Below, one piece after another: positions 1-8,583 of a stretch of 64,000 nucleotides of DNA. Origin of the DNA: Burkholderia contaminans (GTDB taxonomy: Bacteria; Pseudomonadota; Gammaproteobacteria; Burkholderiales; Burkholderiaceae); assembly GCF_029633825.1 (NCBI RefSeq), contig NZ_CP090641.1, positions 1,116,001 through 1,180,000 of the forward strand, read 5' to 3'. The translations under genes were made by a program, and so were the position numbers. How positions within the stretch are numbered: the first letter of the stretch is position 1; the number at the start of each line of letters is the position of its first letter. A model generated the notes under the pieces. It saw only the letters and a list, made by a program, of their open reading frames with translations, had not been told where the DNA came from and searched no databases.

Positions 1-106
1 GCAGTACGTGGCCGCTTCCGCTGCGCGCACGGCGGCAGTTCGCGCAATTGCAGTTCCATTGCGGCAAGCCGCCGCCGGCTCCCGAGCCGAGTATCTTGAT
101 CTTCAT
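1..106 (-). CDS. pqqB: PqqB, PQQ biosynthesis protein (5' part only)
   Basis: The reverse strand reads [20 protein letters not shown] from an ATG at 106 and runs off the left edge. This is the typical PqqB amino terminus: a beta-lactamase-fold start with GSGAGGG and then the WNCNC cysteine cluster. PqqB is a metallo-beta-lactamase-like oxidoreductase of pyrroloquinoline quinone synthesis. A GGGAG sits eight bases before the ATG. It lies 61 bp downstream of pqqA on the same strand, so the rest of the pqq operon (pqqC, D, E) should lie beyond the window edge. Only 35 residues are visible, but the family call is firm. Confidence 0.9.
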   Translation of the reverse strand, partial: MKIKILGSGAGGGLPQWNCNCANCRRARSGSGHVL

Positions 107-167
107 GGGCGTCAGCTCCCGAGGCCGCCCGCGCCGATCACGGCGAAACGGGCGGCACGCACGGCGA

Positions 168-242
168 TCAGCGGTTGGCGATGTACATCGTGATTTCGAA
201 GCCGAAGCGCAGGTCGGTGTAAGACGGTGTCGTCCACTGCAT
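168..242 (-). CDS. pqqA: PqqA, 24-residue PQQ precursor peptide
   Basis: A very short frame that automated callers often miss. It encodes a 24-residue peptide beginning [10 protein letters not shown] and ending MYIANR. Glu16 and Tyr20 sit in the family arrangement E-x3-Y, the two residues cross-linked by PqqE and turned into the PQQ skeleton. AGGAG lies eight bases upstream of the ATG at 242. pqqB follows 61 bp downstream. A sigma-54 type promoter about 90 bp upstream and paired palindromes further up suggest expression under the adjacent AcoR-like activator. Confidence 0.95.
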   Translation of the reverse strand: MQWTTPSYTDLRFGFEITMYIANR

Positions 243-329
243 GATGTTGTCTCCTGATCGAGTTGATGAGTTGATGCGTTGCATGGTGAGTCGAACAACC
301 GCGGAAATCGGGCGGTCGGTTCCTCTTCA

Positions 330-344
330 GCAAGGAGCGTGCCG
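330..344 (-). promoter_or_regulatory. Sigma-54 (-24/-12) promoter of pqqAB
   Basis: The reverse strand reads CGGCACGCTCCTTGC. The GG (343-342) and GC (331-330) are separated by exactly ten bases, as required for sigma-54 (consensus TGGCAC-N5-TTGC). Transcription would start near 318, leaving a leader of about 75 nt before pqqA. The same type of element precedes the alcohol dehydrogenase and acs. The call is by inspection; no start site has been measured. Confidence 0.75.
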
Positions 345-480
345 AAACCTCGCGTCGGCCCTCCCGCGGCCGCATAAGGCCGTCGTTCGGGCATCGGAAT
401 GCCATCCTTACGAATAGCCGACAGGATTCGCGCACACGCGATCCTCCGCCCGTGCAGCGGGGTGTACGAGGGGTGTGACA

Positions 481-522
481 GGTGTTGAATCGTTGAACAC
501 CGGTGTTGCAACTTGACACACC
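481..522. promoter_or_regulatory. Two abutting 21-bp activator palindromes (UAS)
   Basis: Two copies of GGTGT-N11-ACACC lie end to end at 481-501 and 502-522. They are about 140-180 bp upstream of the pqqA -24/-12 element, a normal distance for a sigma-54 enhancer. The arrangement recurs upstream of the dehydrogenase (6568-6588). The likely binder is the AcoR-like activator encoded at 575-2593, whose stop codon lies 52 bp away. The rest of the 243-574 gap holds the pqqA leader and no other gene that I can see. Confidence 0.65.
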
Positions 523-574
523 GGTCGTAACAGGGCGCGCGCAGTGCGCCGGCCGGGATCCCGCGGCCGGCGCG

Positions 575-2593
575 TCAGTTCTCGTCCGACGGGCGACGCT
601 CCGTGTCGGCGGCCGGCATCTTCCGGTAGATCGTGTTGCGCGAGACGCCGAGCGCGCGCGCCGCGGCGGACACGTTGCCGCCATGGCGCGCGAGCGCGGC
701 GGCGATCGCGGACGCCGCGACGTCCTGCAGGCGCGCGTCGGCCGGCGGGAGCGCATCCGCGACGCACGGTCCGGCAGACGGCTCGTGCGCGACCTGGGCG
801 GCCTGCGCATCGCCGCGGCGCAGGTCGTCGAAGAAGTCGTCCGGCAGATGCTCGCGCCGGATTTCGCCATCGTCGTCGACCATCGCCGCCGCCGTGCGCA
901 GCAAGTTGCCGAGCTGGCGGAAGTTGCCGGGCCAGGTGCAGCGCACGAACAGCGCCATCACGTCCGGCGCGACGGACAGCGGCGGCCGGCCCGGCCCCGC
1001 GAACGCCTCGCGTTGCAGCATCTTCTGCACGACCACCGCAAGATCCGTGCGGTCGCGCAACGGCGGCAGGCGCACCACGAGGCCGTTCAGCCGGTAGTAG
1101 AGATCCTCGCGAAAGCGATTCTGCGCAATCATGTCGCGCAGGTCGCGGTGCGTCGCACAGATGATCGCGATGTCCACCGCAATCGTCTTCGTCGAGCCGA
1201 GCGGGTTGACGAGACGCTCCTGCAGCACGCGCAGCAGCCGCACCTGCAACGGATACGGCATGTCGCCGATTTCGTCGAGGAACAGCGTGCCGCCGTTCGC
1301 CTGCAGCAGCTTGCCGATCGCGCCCTTGCGGCGCGCGCCGGTGAATGCGCCCTCCTCATAGCCGAACAGCTCGGACTCGATCAGCGTCTCCGGAATCGAT
1401 GCGCAGTTGACCGCGACGAACGGCGCGTCGCGCCGCGGCGAGTCGTTGTGGATCGCCTGCGCGAGCAGTTCCTTGCCGGTGCCGGTTTCGCCGGTGATCA
1501 GGATCGGGATGTCCTTGCCGATCACCTTGCGCACCTTCGCGATCACGCAAGCCACCTGCGAATCGCCGGTGTCGAGGTAGTTGAGCCGCGACAGGCCGGC
1601 CGACGTGCCGGCGGCCGGCGCCGGCACTGCATTCGCGCGCGCGGCCGGCGCGAGCGCATCGTGGACGTCCGTCGGCCGGCTGCCTTCGGCGAGCGTCGCT
1701 CGCCGGAAGTGCACGCGCGCGCACACTACCGCGCCGTTGCCGAGATTCAGCGTCAGGTGTCGGTCGGTGCTCGCGCGCATGCGGTCGATCAGTTGCGCGC
1801 TCGTGATGTCGAACAGCGACGACAGCGTATGCGCGCGCAGCGCGGCGAGCGGCATGCCGAGCTGAAACTGCGCGCTGCGATTGGCCGACAGGAAGCGGCC
1901 GTCGGCGGTAAACGCGACGATTCCCTCCATCAGCGTGCCGAGGAATTCAGGACGGCCGTGGAACGACACCTGCAGCGTTTCCTGAAAGGTCGTCGTAAAC
2001 AGATGATTCTCGATCATCTGCACCGACATCTTCGCGAGCGCCATCGTGTGCTGGTGATAGCTGCGGTGGTCGCCCGTCACGTCGAGCACGCCGATCGCAT
2101 CGCCGTACGGATCGAGGATCGGCACGCTCGAACAGGTCAGGAAGCGGTTCGCCGCCAGGAAGTGCTGGTCGCCGTGGACGACCATCGGGCACAGTTCGGC
2201 AAGCGCCGTCCCGATCGCATTGGTGCCCTGGCGGTTCTCCGCCCAGTTCGCGCCCGGGCGCAGCGCCACCTTCTCCGCGCGACGCAGGAAATCGTCGTCG
2301 CCGATCGAATGCAGGATCAGACCTTCGGCGTCGGTCAGCACGATCATGCTCTGCGTGTTGACGATCTGCTCGTGCAGCGTCTCCATCACCGGCATCGCGT
2401 GCACGCACAGCACCCGGCTCTGCTCGCGCTTGAGCACCAGCGCCGAGCTCGGCAGCACATCGTAGTCGGGCCGGGCCGATACCTGCAGGCCGAACGTCTC
2501 GGACCGCTCGTGGGCTTTCTGAATCGACGGCGCGGGCCAGCCGGCGGGATGCGCGGCCCGTGTTCCGGCCGCCTGCTCTACGTCATCGCGCAT
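575..2593 (-). CDS. Sigma-54-dependent transcriptional activator, AcoR/ExaE-like
   Basis: This 672-residue enhancer-binding protein activates RNA polymerase-sigma-54 by ATP hydrolysis. An amino-terminal GAF-type sensory region (about 60-200) carries the AcoR-family segment NWAENRQGTNAIGTALAE. The AAA+ core (about 340-570) has Walker A GETGTGKE (368-375), the sigma-54 contact loop GAFTGA (415-420) and Walker B LFLDEIGDM. A Fis-type helix-turn-helix closes the protein (NVSAAARALGVSRNTIYRK). It sits between the pqqA enhancer sites and the alcohol dehydrogenase cluster. Three nearby genes have -24/-12 promoters, so it is the natural candidate regulator of PQQ-dependent alcohol oxidation. The inducing ligand cannot be read from sequence. 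Confidence 0.92.
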   Translation of the reverse strand: MRDDVEQAAGTRAAHPAGWPAPSIQKAHERSETFGLQVSARPDYDVLPSSALVLKREQSRVLCVHAMPVMETLHEQIVNTQSMIVLTDAEGLILHSIGDDDFLRRAEKVALRPGANWAENRQGTNAIGTALAELCPMVVHGDQHFLAANRFLTCSSVPILDPYGDAIGVLDVTGDHRSYHQHTMALAKMSVQMIENHLFTTTFQETLQVSFHGRPEFLGTLMEGIVAFTADGRFLSANRSAQFQLGMPLAALRAHTLSSLFDITSAQLIDRMRASTDRHLTLNLGNGAVVCARVHFRRATLAEGSRPTDVHDALAPAARANAVPAPAAGTSAGLSRLNYLDTGDSQVACVIAKVRKVIGKDIPILITGETGTGKELLAQAIHNDSPRRDAPFVAVNCASIPETLIESELFGYEEGAFTGARRKGAIGKLLQANGGTLFLDEIGDMPYPLQVRLLRVLQERLVNPLGSTKTIAVDIAIICATHRDLRDMIAQNRFREDLYYRLNGLVVRLPPLRDRTDLAVVVQKMLQREAFAGPGRPPLSVAPDVMALFVRCTWPGNFRQLGNLLRTAAAMVDDDGEIRREHLPDDFFDDLRRGDAQAAQVAHEPSAGPCVADALPPADARLQDVAASAIAAALARHGGNVSAAARALGVSRNTIYRKMPAADTERRPSDEN

Positions 2594-2648
2594 TGTCTCC
2601 TCCGGGGATCCTTCCGGTCATGTGCCGGACTCTTTGCCGTCATTGCAA

Positions 2649-2663
2649 GCAAGCATCGGGCCA
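2649..2663 (-). promoter_or_regulatory. Possible -24/-12 element before the activator gene
   Basis: The reverse strand reads TGGCCCGATGCTTGC, with GG and GC ten bases apart, 56 bp upstream of the activator start. It could mean autoregulation. The -24 block departs from consensus (TGGCCC, not TGGCAC) and no GGTGT-N11-ACACC palindrome is visible nearby, so it may be chance. Nothing else is evident in the 2594-2908 gap. Confidence 0.3.
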
Positions 2664-2908
2664 CGCCAGCATCGCCGCTCGAACTGAAAGCAGGACGTAA
2701 TGAACGATCCGGGCACACCGGTGCATGTGCGCCGCGCGACAGGCCGGCTTCGTGATACCGCGATTTCCGGACGCGTGACTACCCGTGCGAATCCCGATCT
2801 TCGCGGCTGGCGCGTTTCTGGCTTTGTCGCAGGTCAAGACCAGCGGCCGCCCGGACATCCATGCGGCCGCGTGACGGTTGCGCCGACTCCACACCGAGCC
2901 TTATCGAC

Positions 2909-3940
2909 ATGACACGCCGCCCGATTCGATCCACGCTGTCGCCCGCGATGCGGGTATTGCCCGATACACCGGCACCGCCCGCCGTCCCTGCCGTCCCCGC
3001 CGCCCCCGCCGTCCGCCGCCTGCGGCGCGATGCCCAATCGATCGCGTTCGCCGTGGCCGGCGCCGCGCACGGCCACCCGGTCGTCGTGCTGCACGGCGGG
3101 CCCGGCAGTGGCAGCCGAGCCGGCATCCTGCGGCTGTTCGACCTGACCCGCGTGCGCGTCGTGCTCGTCGACCAGCGCGGTGCAGGGCCTCCGCGCCGCG
3201 CGGCGGCACGCGCCACAACAGCACCGCGCGGCTGATCGCCGACCTGGAGGCCGTACGCGAACAGCTCGGCATTGCGCGCTGGGGTGTCGTCGGTGGATCG
3301 TGGGGCGCCGCGCTCGCACTCGCCTATGCGGGCACGCACCCCGCGCGGGTGACCGGCGTCGTACTGCGCGGCCTGTTCCTGACGTCGCCACGCGAAGTCC
3401 GCCGACTGTTCACGACGTCGCGCACGCGAGCGCCCCGCGAATGGCGGCGCCTGCATGCGGCGGCCGGCGGCGGCCGTGGAGCGACTGCTGTCGCGCTGCG
3501 CGCGGCGGTTGCGCCGCGGCGCGAGCGTTGCACACCAGCGCGCAGTGGCGCTCGCGTGGCACGCGTACGAAAACGCCGTCCTCGCCTCGGCGCGCACGCG
3601 CCGCTCGCCTGCGCAGGCGATCCGCTCGGAGAAGACCGTTCGCAGGCTGATCGACAAATACCGGATCCAGGCGCACTACCTGCAGCGCGGCTGCTGGCTC
3701 GGCGAGCGCTGCGTGCTTGCGCTCGCGCGTCGGGCGGCGCGGGCGGGGGTGCCGCTGTTCGCCGCGCACGGGATGCACGACCCCGTGTGCCCGGCCGCCA
3801 ACGTCGTTCGCCTCGCGCGTGCCGCACCCGAGGTGGTGATCGAACGCGTGCATGCCGGGCATCTCGCAAGCGATCCGGCGTTGGCACACAGCGTCGCACG
3901 CGCCGTGGCAACGATGTTCGCGGCGCCAGCGTTCATGTGA
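2909..3940 (+). pseudogene. Alpha/beta hydrolase (prolyl iminopeptidase type), two frameshifts
   Basis: Three consecutive frames make one hydrolase. The first (from ATG 2909) carries the oxyanion HGGPGSG and DQRGAG. A shift near 3180-3190 moves to the frame with GGTRHNSTARLIADLEAV and the nucleophile elbow GGSWG. A second shift near 3455-3475 returns to the first frame, which carries the acid and base segments HGMHDPVCP and VHAGHLA and stops at 3940. All catalytic residues survive and the net length (about 343 codons) is normal for S33 prolyl iminopeptidases. Both shifts fall in runs of G and C, so either a young pseudogene or two sequencing errors would explain it. It lies between the activator and the TonB receptor and has no clear link to alcohol oxidation. 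Confidence 0.75.
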
Positions 3941-4019
3941 TCGCGGATGCCGTGCAACCTGCGCCCGTTCACGCCGTGACGCGACGCATGACACGACGAC
4001 CGGCGCGGCCGCGCCACGC

Positions 4020-6365
4020 TCAATCCCACGCGTAGCGCACACCGATCCACGCACCGCGCGGCGCGCCCGGCCCGACGAACTGCTCGTTCACCGGATTGGC
4101 GCTGTCGAACGTGTGATTCGGTCCGTTGAAGAAGTTCTGGCCGAGCGCACCGAAGCTCGCATAGCGCTTGTCGAACAGGTTCGTCACGCTGGCGAACACC
4201 TCGAACCGCTTCGTGATCCGGTAGCGCATGTCGAGATCGACGAGCACGTAGCCCGCGAGCCTGCCGTTCACGTCCTGGTTGTTCTCGTCGCCGCGCGCAT
4301 ACACGCCGCTGCGCCACGTGACGTTCGCGCCGATATCCCATGCGGGCGTCGCCGCGTAGTCGAGCCTCAGCTTCACCGTGTGCGCGGGAATGCCGGGCAC
4401 GCGGTCGCCGGACTTGACCGTCACGTTGCCGTTCGCATCGGCCGCCGAATTCGCCGGGCTGTGTTCGGTCCACGACGAACGGTAGGTCGCATCCACATAG
4501 CTGTACGACAGCCCGACACCGAGCGGCCCGAGCCGCGTGCGGCCCGCCAGTTCGATGCCCTGCCGCCGCGTATCGCCGACATTGCGGAAATAGCCCTGCG
4601 CGCTTGCCGGACTGCTGATGAACTGGATGTCGTCGGTCAGTGTCGTGCGGTAGGCCGCGGCGCTCCAGGTCGTCGCGGCGCCGATGCGGCCGCGCACGCC
4701 GGCTTCGAACGTCTTCGAGATCACCGGTTTGAGCGCCGGATCGGCAATGAAGTCGTTCGGCAGCGAACACGGCGCGGACGGGTCGGCGCATGCCAGCTCG
4801 ATCGCGGTCGGCGAACGCATGCCTTCGTTGTACGCCGCATACGCGGTGACGCCCGGGACCGGGTTCCAGTTCAGCCCGACCGCCGGATTGAAGCGCGAGA
4901 ACGTATGGTTGCCGTCGAGCAGCGGCTGCACGCCGCTCTCGTCGCCGATCTGCGCTTTCGACCAGTCGTAGCGGCCCGACAGCGTCAGCGTCCAGTGCGG
5001 CGTCAGCGACAGCGCGTCGCTCAGGTACACGCCGACGTTCGCGTTGCGCGTCTTCGCGCGGGTCTGCTGGACGAAATCGCCGACGCCGATCGCCGCGCGC
5101 GTATCGGTGAAGTACGCGTCCTGCGACGACGCGACGTAGCTGGAATTCGCGACATCGGCCGCGACGCCCGCAATCAACCGGTTGGCCATCCCGCCGAGCT
5201 TGCCGAGCAGCGTGAGCTGCACGCTGCCGCCGTAGCTGTCGGTGACGATCGTCGACCGCGCATTGCTGCCCTGCACCGTGTCGACCGTCCCGTCCTCGCC
5301 GGTCGATCCGTAATCCGTATTGTTGTTGCTGCTCGTATTGGCGTTTCGCAGGTGCCGATAGTAAGCGTTGCCGCTCAGTTCGACGTGCTCGCCGAAGAAC
5401 CGGTCGCCCGACAGCGTCAGGTAACCGGCGCTGTTGCGGTTCTGGTCCGGATACGTATACGCCTGCTTCGGGTTGCCGAGGAACGAGCGCGGAATCGTCT
5501 GGGTGCCGTATAGCGTGTTGTCCGCGCCGCCGCCGGCGATCGACAGCGTCGTGTCCGCATCGGTGTAGCGCAGCTTGCCGAACGCCTGCCGCACGCGACT
5601 CGCGTTGTGGTCGGCCCAGCCGCCATCGTTCGCGACGTTCGCGGTTGCGTAGTAATCGAGGTTCGCGCCGATCGTCCCGCCCTGCTCGATGCTGGCGGTC
5701 TTGCGCCCCCACGAGCCGCCCGACACCTCCGCTTCGCCACCCGGGTTGGTCTTGCCGTCCTTCGTCGTGATCGCGAGTGCACCGCCGAGCGTATTGCGTC
5801 CGTATACCGGATTGGAGCCCGGAATCAGCTGCACCCGATCGATCGCTTGCGCGGGCAGGATGTCCCAGTTCACGACGTCGCCGAACGGCTCGTTCACGCG
5901 CACGCCGTCGACGAACACCGACAACCCCTGCGGTGTGCCGAGCAGCGGCGACGCGGTGAAGCCGCGATAGTTGACGTCCGTCTGGTACGGGTTGCCCTGC
6001 GCCTCCGAGATCGTCACGCTCTGCAGGTTTGCGGCGAAGAAATCGGTCAGCGTCGCACGGTGCTGTGCGTCGAGTTCCGCGCCGCGCACCGTCTGCACGT
6101 TTGCCGGCACCTTCGACAGCGGCGTGCCGATTCCGAGCAGCGGCGTCGTGCCGACGACGACCACCGCCGGCAACATCACGGCCGACGCTTGCGACGCGAC
6201 GGCGGCGGCCGGTGGCGCGGCACCCTCCGCCTGCTGCTGCGCACGCGCGCTGCCGGGCGACAGCCCGGCGAGCGCAAGCGCACCGATCGCCGTGCCGACG
6301 CATCGCGCCCGCCGGCCGCCTCGCATCGCGCTATGTCGCCCGGCTGCCTTTGGCCTCCTGATCAT
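4020..6365 (-). CDS. TonB-dependent outer-membrane receptor
   Basis: This 781-residue receptor starts at ATG 6365, which has GGAGACAACGG just upstream; the longer open frame upstream lacks such a site. The signal peptide ends near ARAQQ. The plug domain follows (KVPANVQTVRGAELD, then FVDGVRVNEPFGDVVNWD and GRNTLGG), then a 22-strand-type barrel ending in GVRYAWD with a terminal aromatic pattern. Such receptors import scarce ligands using proton-motive force through TonB-ExbBD. It diverges from the PQQ dehydrogenase over a 416-bp gap. By context the ligand could be PQQ itself (as for E. coli PqqU/YncD) or a lanthanide chelate (as for methylotroph Lut systems). The sequence alone does not decide. 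Confidence 0.85.
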   Translation of the reverse strand: MIRRPKAAGRHSAMRGGRRARCVGTAIGALALAGLSPGSARAQQQAEGAAPPAAAVASQASAVMLPAVVVVGTTPLLGIGTPLSKVPANVQTVRGAELDAQHRATLTDFFAANLQSVTISEAQGNPYQTDVNYRGFTASPLLGTPQGLSVFVDGVRVNEPFGDVVNWDILPAQAIDRVQLIPGSNPVYGRNTLGGALAITTKDGKTNPGGEAEVSGGSWGRKTASIEQGGTIGANLDYYATANVANDGGWADHNASRVRQAFGKLRYTDADTTLSIAGGGADNTLYGTQTIPRSFLGNPKQAYTYPDQNRNSAGYLTLSGDRFFGEHVELSGNAYYRHLRNANTSSNNNTDYGSTGEDGTVDTVQGSNARSTIVTDSYGGSVQLTLLGKLGGMANRLIAGVAADVANSSYVASSQDAYFTDTRAAIGVGDFVQQTRAKTRNANVGVYLSDALSLTPHWTLTLSGRYDWSKAQIGDESGVQPLLDGNHTFSRFNPAVGLNWNPVPGVTAYAAYNEGMRSPTAIELACADPSAPCSLPNDFIADPALKPVISKTFEAGVRGRIGAATTWSAAAYRTTLTDDIQFISSPASAQGYFRNVGDTRRQGIELAGRTRLGPLGVGLSYSYVDATYRSSWTEHSPANSAADANGNVTVKSGDRVPGIPAHTVKLRLDYAATPAWDIGANVTWRSGVYARGDENNQDVNGRLAGYVLVDLDMRYRITKRFEVFASVTNLFDKRYASFGALGQNFFNGPNHTFDSANPVNEQFVGPGAPRGAWIGVRYAWD

Positions 6366-6535
6366 TTCCGTTGTCTCCGTATTTTTATGTTCCGCCGGGT
6401 CGTGCAATGCACTGCGCGGCGATGTGGTGTCGAGAAGCGCGCGTGCGAGAACCATGCCAGCGCTGCCTGCGCCGCGCATCGGTTCCGCGCGGCATGGAAG
6501 CGTGCGACGGCCCACCTGTCCCGCGTGCTGCGTCA

Positions 6536-6588
6536 CCTGTCATGTTTGGCAACACCTCGTGCGCGGCGGTGTACCTGAATGCAACACC
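6536..6588. promoter_or_regulatory. Activator sites upstream of the alcohol dehydrogenase
   Basis: A perfect-ended GGTGT-N11-ACACC palindrome lies at 6568-6588. A degenerate copy (CCTGT-N11-ACACC) is at 6536-6556, 32 bp upstream, close to three helical turns. The better site is about 90 bp before the -24 box. It matches the pair upstream of pqqA, including the half-site GTGTTGCA read on the minus strand. The rest of the 6366-6781 gap shows no gene. Confidence 0.65.
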
Positions 6589-6674
6589 TTCGGGGGTGCC
6601 GGAGCCCGGCGTGTTCGACGGCGCATCGCGCGCGCTGCGCCGCCATGCCGCGCCGCGCGGGCTTCGCATCGCGA

Positions 6675-6689
6675 TGGCATGCGACTTGC
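6675..6689 (+). promoter_or_regulatory. Sigma-54 promoter of the alcohol dehydrogenase operon
   Basis: TGGCATGCGACTTGC has GG (6676-6677) and GC (6688-6689) ten bases apart, with a consensus TTGC at -12. The predicted start is near 6700, giving a leader of about 80 nt to the ATG at 6782. Confidence 0.8.
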
Positions 6690-6781
6690 GTGACGGGCAG
6701 GGCACTCGGCCCGGATTCCCAACCGTGCCGGCGCGACCAACCGTTCGCGGCGGTGCGACCACAATGACTCAGGAGACAACC

Positions 6782-8503
6782 ATGAAGAAATTCTCGGCTT
6801 CAGCGAGCCGGCTGGCGACGATCGGAATCGCGGTGGCGGCCGCCGTCGCGCTGAACCCCGGCCTCGTCGAAGCGGCCGCGGACTACCCGGCCGTGACCTA
6901 CCAGCGCCTGACCGATGCACATGGCGATCCCGGCTGGCTGACCTATTACCGCACCTACGACGGCCGCTCGCATTCGCCGCTCAAGCAGATCGACACGTCG
7001 AACGCGAAGGATCTCAAGCAGGTGTGGGCCTACAAGTTCCCCGCCGACCTGAAGCAGGGCTTCGAAGCCACGCCGATCATCAACGGCAACTATCTGTTCG
7101 TGACGACGCCGAAGGACAACGTCTACGCATTCGACGCGAAGACAGGCAAGCAGCTGTGGAAATACGAGCCGAAGCTCGGCGCCGCGTCGTTCAAGACCGC
7201 GTGCTGCGACGTCGTGAACCGCGGCGTCGCGCTGTACGGCAAGAACGTCTACGTCGCGATGTTGAGCGGCGAAGTCGCGGCGCTCGATGCGCAGACTGGC
7301 AATCTCGTGTGGAAGAAGCAGATGTTCGAGCCGGGCCTCGGCTACGCATTCTCGCTCGCGCCACTCGCACTCGACGGCGCGATCGTCGTCGGCACGTCGG
7401 GCGGCGAATACGGTATTCGCGGCTATATCGTCGCGCTCAACCCGGAGAACGGCTCCGAAGTCTGGAAACGCTACACGATCCCCGCTTCCGGCGAAAAGGG
7501 CGCGGAAACCTGGCCCGACGGCATGCAGAGCCACGGCGGTGGCGCGGCGTGGCTCACCGGCACCTACGACGCCGCATCCCGCACGCTGTACTGGGGTGTC
7601 GGCAACCCGGGCCCGTGGCTCGCCGCGCTGCGCCCCGGCGACAACCTGTATTCCGACTCGCTGCTTGCGCTCGACGCGAAGAACGGCAACCTGAAGTGGC
7701 ACTACCAGTACACGAACAACGACACGTGGGACTACGACGGCGTGAACGCCGCCGTGCTTGCGGACATCAAGTACAAAGGCAAGGACTACGACGCGATCAT
7801 CCACGCAGACCGCAACGGCTTCTTCCACGCGATCGACCGCACGACCGGCAAGCTGATCTATGCGACGCCGTTCGTGACGGCGTTGTCGGTCACCGGCTAC
7901 ACGGCCGACGGCAAGCCGATCCAGGACGCGTCGAAGTTCCCGAAGGCCGGCACGACGATCGAAACGTGCCCGAGCTTCCTCGGCGGCAAGAACTGGTGGT
8001 CGATCTCCTATGACCAGGAACGCAACATCGCGGTCGTGCCCGCGCTGCATGCGTGCATGAGTCTCACCGGCAAGTCGGTCAGCTACATGGAGGGCCTGCC
8101 GTACCTCGGCGAAGGCTTCGAGATCAAGCCCGAACCGGGCAGCGAAGGCTACGGCGAACTGACGGCCATCGACGTGAACACCGGCAAGAAGCTGTGGAGC
8201 CACTGGTCGAAGAAGCCGTGGAACGGCGGCGTCGCGACCACCGCGAGCGGTCTCGCGTTCAGCGGCTCGCTCGACGGCCACCTGTATGCGTTCGACACGG
8301 CGACCGGCAAGGTGCTCTGGGAAAGCCCGCAACTGGCGAGCGGCATCATTTCGCAGCCGTCGGTGTATGAGGTCGACGGCAAGGAATACGTGGCCGTGCT
8401 GGCCGGTTACGGCGGCGCGAATCCGATCTGGGGCGGCCCGATGGCCGACATCGCGAAGGACGTTCCGCGCGGCGGCACGCTCTATGTGTTCGCGCTCGAC
8501 TGA
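6782..8503 (+). CDS. PQQ-dependent alcohol dehydrogenase, lanthanide (PedH/ExaF/XoxF) type
   Basis: This 573-residue periplasmic quinoprotein oxidises alcohols to aldehydes and passes electrons to a cytochrome c. The signal peptide ends after LVEAAA. Tryptophan-docking repeats of the eight-bladed propeller recur (for example KTGKQLWKYEPK). Cys141-Cys142 are the adjacent pair that forms the vicinal disulfide over PQQ. Asp317 in NNDTWDYDG is the catalytic aspartate, and Asp319 two residues on is the extra metal ligand found in lanthanide-dependent enzymes, where calcium enzymes (MxaF, ExaA) have Ala, Ser or Thr. The start at 6782 has AGGAG upstream. It heads an operon with the fused acceptor protein and a HiPIP. 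Substrate range (ethanol versus others) cannot be fixed by reading. Confidence 0.93.
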   Translation: MKKFSASASRLATIGIAVAAAVALNPGLVEAAADYPAVTYQRLTDAHGDPGWLTYYRTYDGRSHSPLKQIDTSNAKDLKQVWAYKFPADLKQGFEATPIINGNYLFVTTPKDNVYAFDAKTGKQLWKYEPKLGAASFKTACCDVVNRGVALYGKNVYVAMLSGEVAALDAQTGNLVWKKQMFEPGLGYAFSLAPLALDGAIVVGTSGGEYGIRGYIVALNPENGSEVWKRYTIPASGEKGAETWPDGMQSHGGGAAWLTGTYDAASRTLYWGVGNPGPWLAALRPGDNLYSDSLLALDAKNGNLKWHYQYTNNDTWDYDGVNAAVLADIKYKGKDYDAIIHADRNGFFHAIDRTTGKLIYATPFVTALSVTGYTADGKPIQDASKFPKAGTTIETCPSFLGGKNWWSISYDQERNIAVVPALHACMSLTGKSVSYMEGLPYLGEGFEIKPEPGSEGYGELTAIDVNTGKKLWSHWSKKPWNGGVATTASGLAFSGSLDGHLYAFDTATGKVLWESPQLASGIISQPSVYEVDGKEYVAVLAGYGGANPIWGGPMADIAKDVPRGGTLYVFALD

Positions 8504-8583
8504 TCAGGCGCCAGGCCCGAGTCGCGCCCGCATGCGCCCGATGCGGGCGCGACGCCCTCCCCGCTTCAACCGGACACAGGATC

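Noticed and set aside
503..2755. Plus-strand open frame of 750 codons opposite the activator
   Set aside because: Low-complexity Arg-rich translation and no ribosome site; the AcoR-like gene on the minus strand has full AAA+ and HTH motifs.
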